Shown here one piece after another: positions 40,665 through 41,532 of a DNA stretch of 41,532 nucleotides. This DNA comes from CAYHBS01 sp964360995 (lineage in GTDB: Bacteria; Patescibacteriota; Minisyncoccia; Ryanbacterales; HO2-45-13). How positions within the stretch are numbered: position 1 is the stretch's first letter; each line of letters starts with the position of its first letter. The translations under genes and the position numbers were made by a program. The notes beneath the pieces are model-generated. The model was not told where the DNA came from, ran no database searches, and saw nothing but the letters and a program-made list of their open reading frames with translations. The stretch is taken from positions 1 through 41,532 of the forward strand of contig CAYHYZ010000004.1 of NCBI GenBank assembly GCA_964360995.1, given 5' to 3'.

Positions 40665-41532
40665 AAACTGTAAAAGAATGTTTTCATTCGTGCGGCGACA
40701 AAATCCAAAGAATATTTTTCCTGAATAAGTTGTTTGCCTTTTTTTTGCAACTTTTCTACAAGTACATTATCTGACATGAGCACTTTTACCTCGCGTTCAA
40801 TGACATCTGAATCTATGACAGGAACACTTAACCCAGTCTCTTGGTTTATTAAAAATTCTTTAATACCACCAACCGGTGTGCCAATAACCGGAAGTCCTGC
40901 GGCCATTGCTTCTAAAAATGCAGTGCCAAGTCCCTCCGATTTGGAGAGCCGAATGAATGCGTGTGATGCATGGAGATAGTTTGGTACTTCCTCTAGCGGT
41001 ACCGAACCTGAAAAAATAACACGATCTGAAACTCCAAGCGAAGATGCGAGCGTAGTCAGTGAAGCGCGCAGCGGCCCGTCACCAACAATAAGAAACCCAA
41101 CGCCGTGAAGTTGCGGGAGCGCGCGAATCACATCGGCAAGTCCATTTTTTTCAACGAGGCGAGAAACGGATACTAGTACGAATGAAAAGCGTGACAGCGC
41201 GTATAGGCGTTGAATTTCTGCAATGCGCGCAACATTGCGACGTGAAAATAAAGCAACATCTACGCCATTGGGAATAATATGAATTTCTTTGTGATATCCA
41301 AAATTACGCGCGAGTTCCGCGAGATATTTACTAATAGCGTGCACGTCCGTGGCAACTGCCAGTAGTCGCCTCCACCAAAATGGAACGACGCCAAATTTTC
41401 TCCCCTCAATCACGTCCCCTTCCTGTAACGTAAGAATGAGTCGAAGGTTGGGGTTCTTGCGTTTCAAATAGTACCCCGCAATAGATGCGTAGGAAACCAT
41501 GACACACCACAGGGAAGTCTCGGGACGCAGGA
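40661..41532 (-). CDS. Glycosyltransferase family 4 (GT-B), N-terminus beyond window edge
   Basis: The reading frame continues through the right edge: the codons before the Met at 41500 read LRPETSLWCV and run on without a stop, matching the usual pre-TLQEGD region of this family, so the gene is incomplete here. Visible blocks are LILTLQEGDVIEGRKFG, IHIIPNGVDVALFSRRNV, LVSVSRLVEKNGLADVIRAL, VIFSGSVPLEEVPNYLHAS and SEGLGTAFLEAMAAGLPVIG with an intact E-x7-E. It overlaps the next gene by 4 nt. Confidence 0.9.
   Translation of the reverse strand, partial: LRPETSLWCVMVSYASIAGYYLKRKNPNLRLILTLQEGDVIEGRKFGVVPFWWRRLLAVATDVHAISKYLAELARNFGYHKEIHIIPNGVDVALFSRRNVARIAEIQRLYALSRFSFVLVSVSRLVEKNGLADVIRALPQLHGVGFLIVGDGPLRASLTTLASSLGVSDRVIFSGSVPLEEVPNYLHASHAFIRLSKSEGLGTAFLEAMAAGLPVIGTPVGGIKEFLINQETGLSVPVIDSDVIEREVKVLMSDNVLVEKLQKKGKQLIQEKYSLDFVAARMKTFFYSL

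Noticed and set aside
1..41532. tRNA, rRNA, CRISPR arrays, transposases, integrases or att-like repeats
   Set aside because: I looked through the intergenic stretches, which are all short, and found no cloverleaf with a TTCRA loop, no regularly spaced repeats and no recombinase protein motifs.

Overview
The window reads as a gene-dense chromosomal segment of a candidate-phyla-radiation bacterium (Patescibacteria, probably a Parcubacteria-type lineage). This is inferred from the housekeeping set (an 872-residue SecA with an extra insertion, a short HPF, an orphan PurD-like ATP-grasp protein, an ASCH protein), very short gaps, ATGA/GTGA stop-start overlaps, and an almost complete lack of Shine-Dalgarno sequences. 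No ribosomal RNA or other strong taxonomic marker is present, so the placement is moderate confidence only.

Region 1 (1-7102, minus strand) is mostly housekeeping: murB, an FkbM methyltransferase, hpf/raiA, a PurD-like ATP-grasp protein, secA, an ASCH-domain protein and a laccase-domain (YfiH) protein cut by the left edge. Several promoters are recognisable, with the -10 box sitting 6-11 nt from the start codon, so transcripts should be leaderless or nearly so. murB is the exception: its leader of about 145 nt carries a long hairpin.

Region 2 (7387-30618) is a cell-surface glycan factory. A minus-strand O-antigen ligase/polymerase-type membrane protein faces a plus-strand run of about 21 kb. 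That run starts with the membrane sugar-phosphate transferase that initiates chains on undecaprenyl phosphate. It continues with several GT-B glycosyltransferases, an asparagine-synthase homologue, an exostosin-like (GT47) enzyme, methyltransferases, an APH-like kinase, a NodB deacetylase and a FemAB/GNAT-like acyltransferase. At 16.01-16.28 kb lies a scar holding the start of one glycosyltransferase gene joined to the tail of an exostosin gene. The last third (23.3-30.6 kb) is a compact set that looks like a dedicated pathway for an unusual activated sugar: GT-like/cupin fusion, GatZ/KbaZ-like protein, KdsC-like phosphatase, nucleotidyltransferase-kinase fusion, SDR with Phe in place of the catalytic Tyr, stand-alone cupin, second nucleotidyltransferase, and C-methyltransferase-like protein. 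I regard this as the best candidate for an undescribed system.

Region 3 (30771-34382) contains a Nudix-like gene with its own ribosome binding site and terminator, then a divergent set encoding the likely complete GDP-D-glycero-alpha-D-manno-heptose route: a GmhA-like SIS isomerase on one strand; an HddC-like nucleotidyltransferase, HddA kinase and GmhB phosphatase on the other.

Region 4 (34443-41532) holds a three-gene plus-strand unit (GT2, methyltransferase, GT4) that converges, with overlapping stop codons, on a four-gene minus-strand unit (three GT4 enzymes and a Wzx-type flippase) that runs off the right edge. Together these genes supply initiation, assembly, decoration, export and ligation/polymerisation of a surface polysaccharide or S-layer glycan. 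No tRNA, rRNA, CRISPR array, transposase or integrase was seen.
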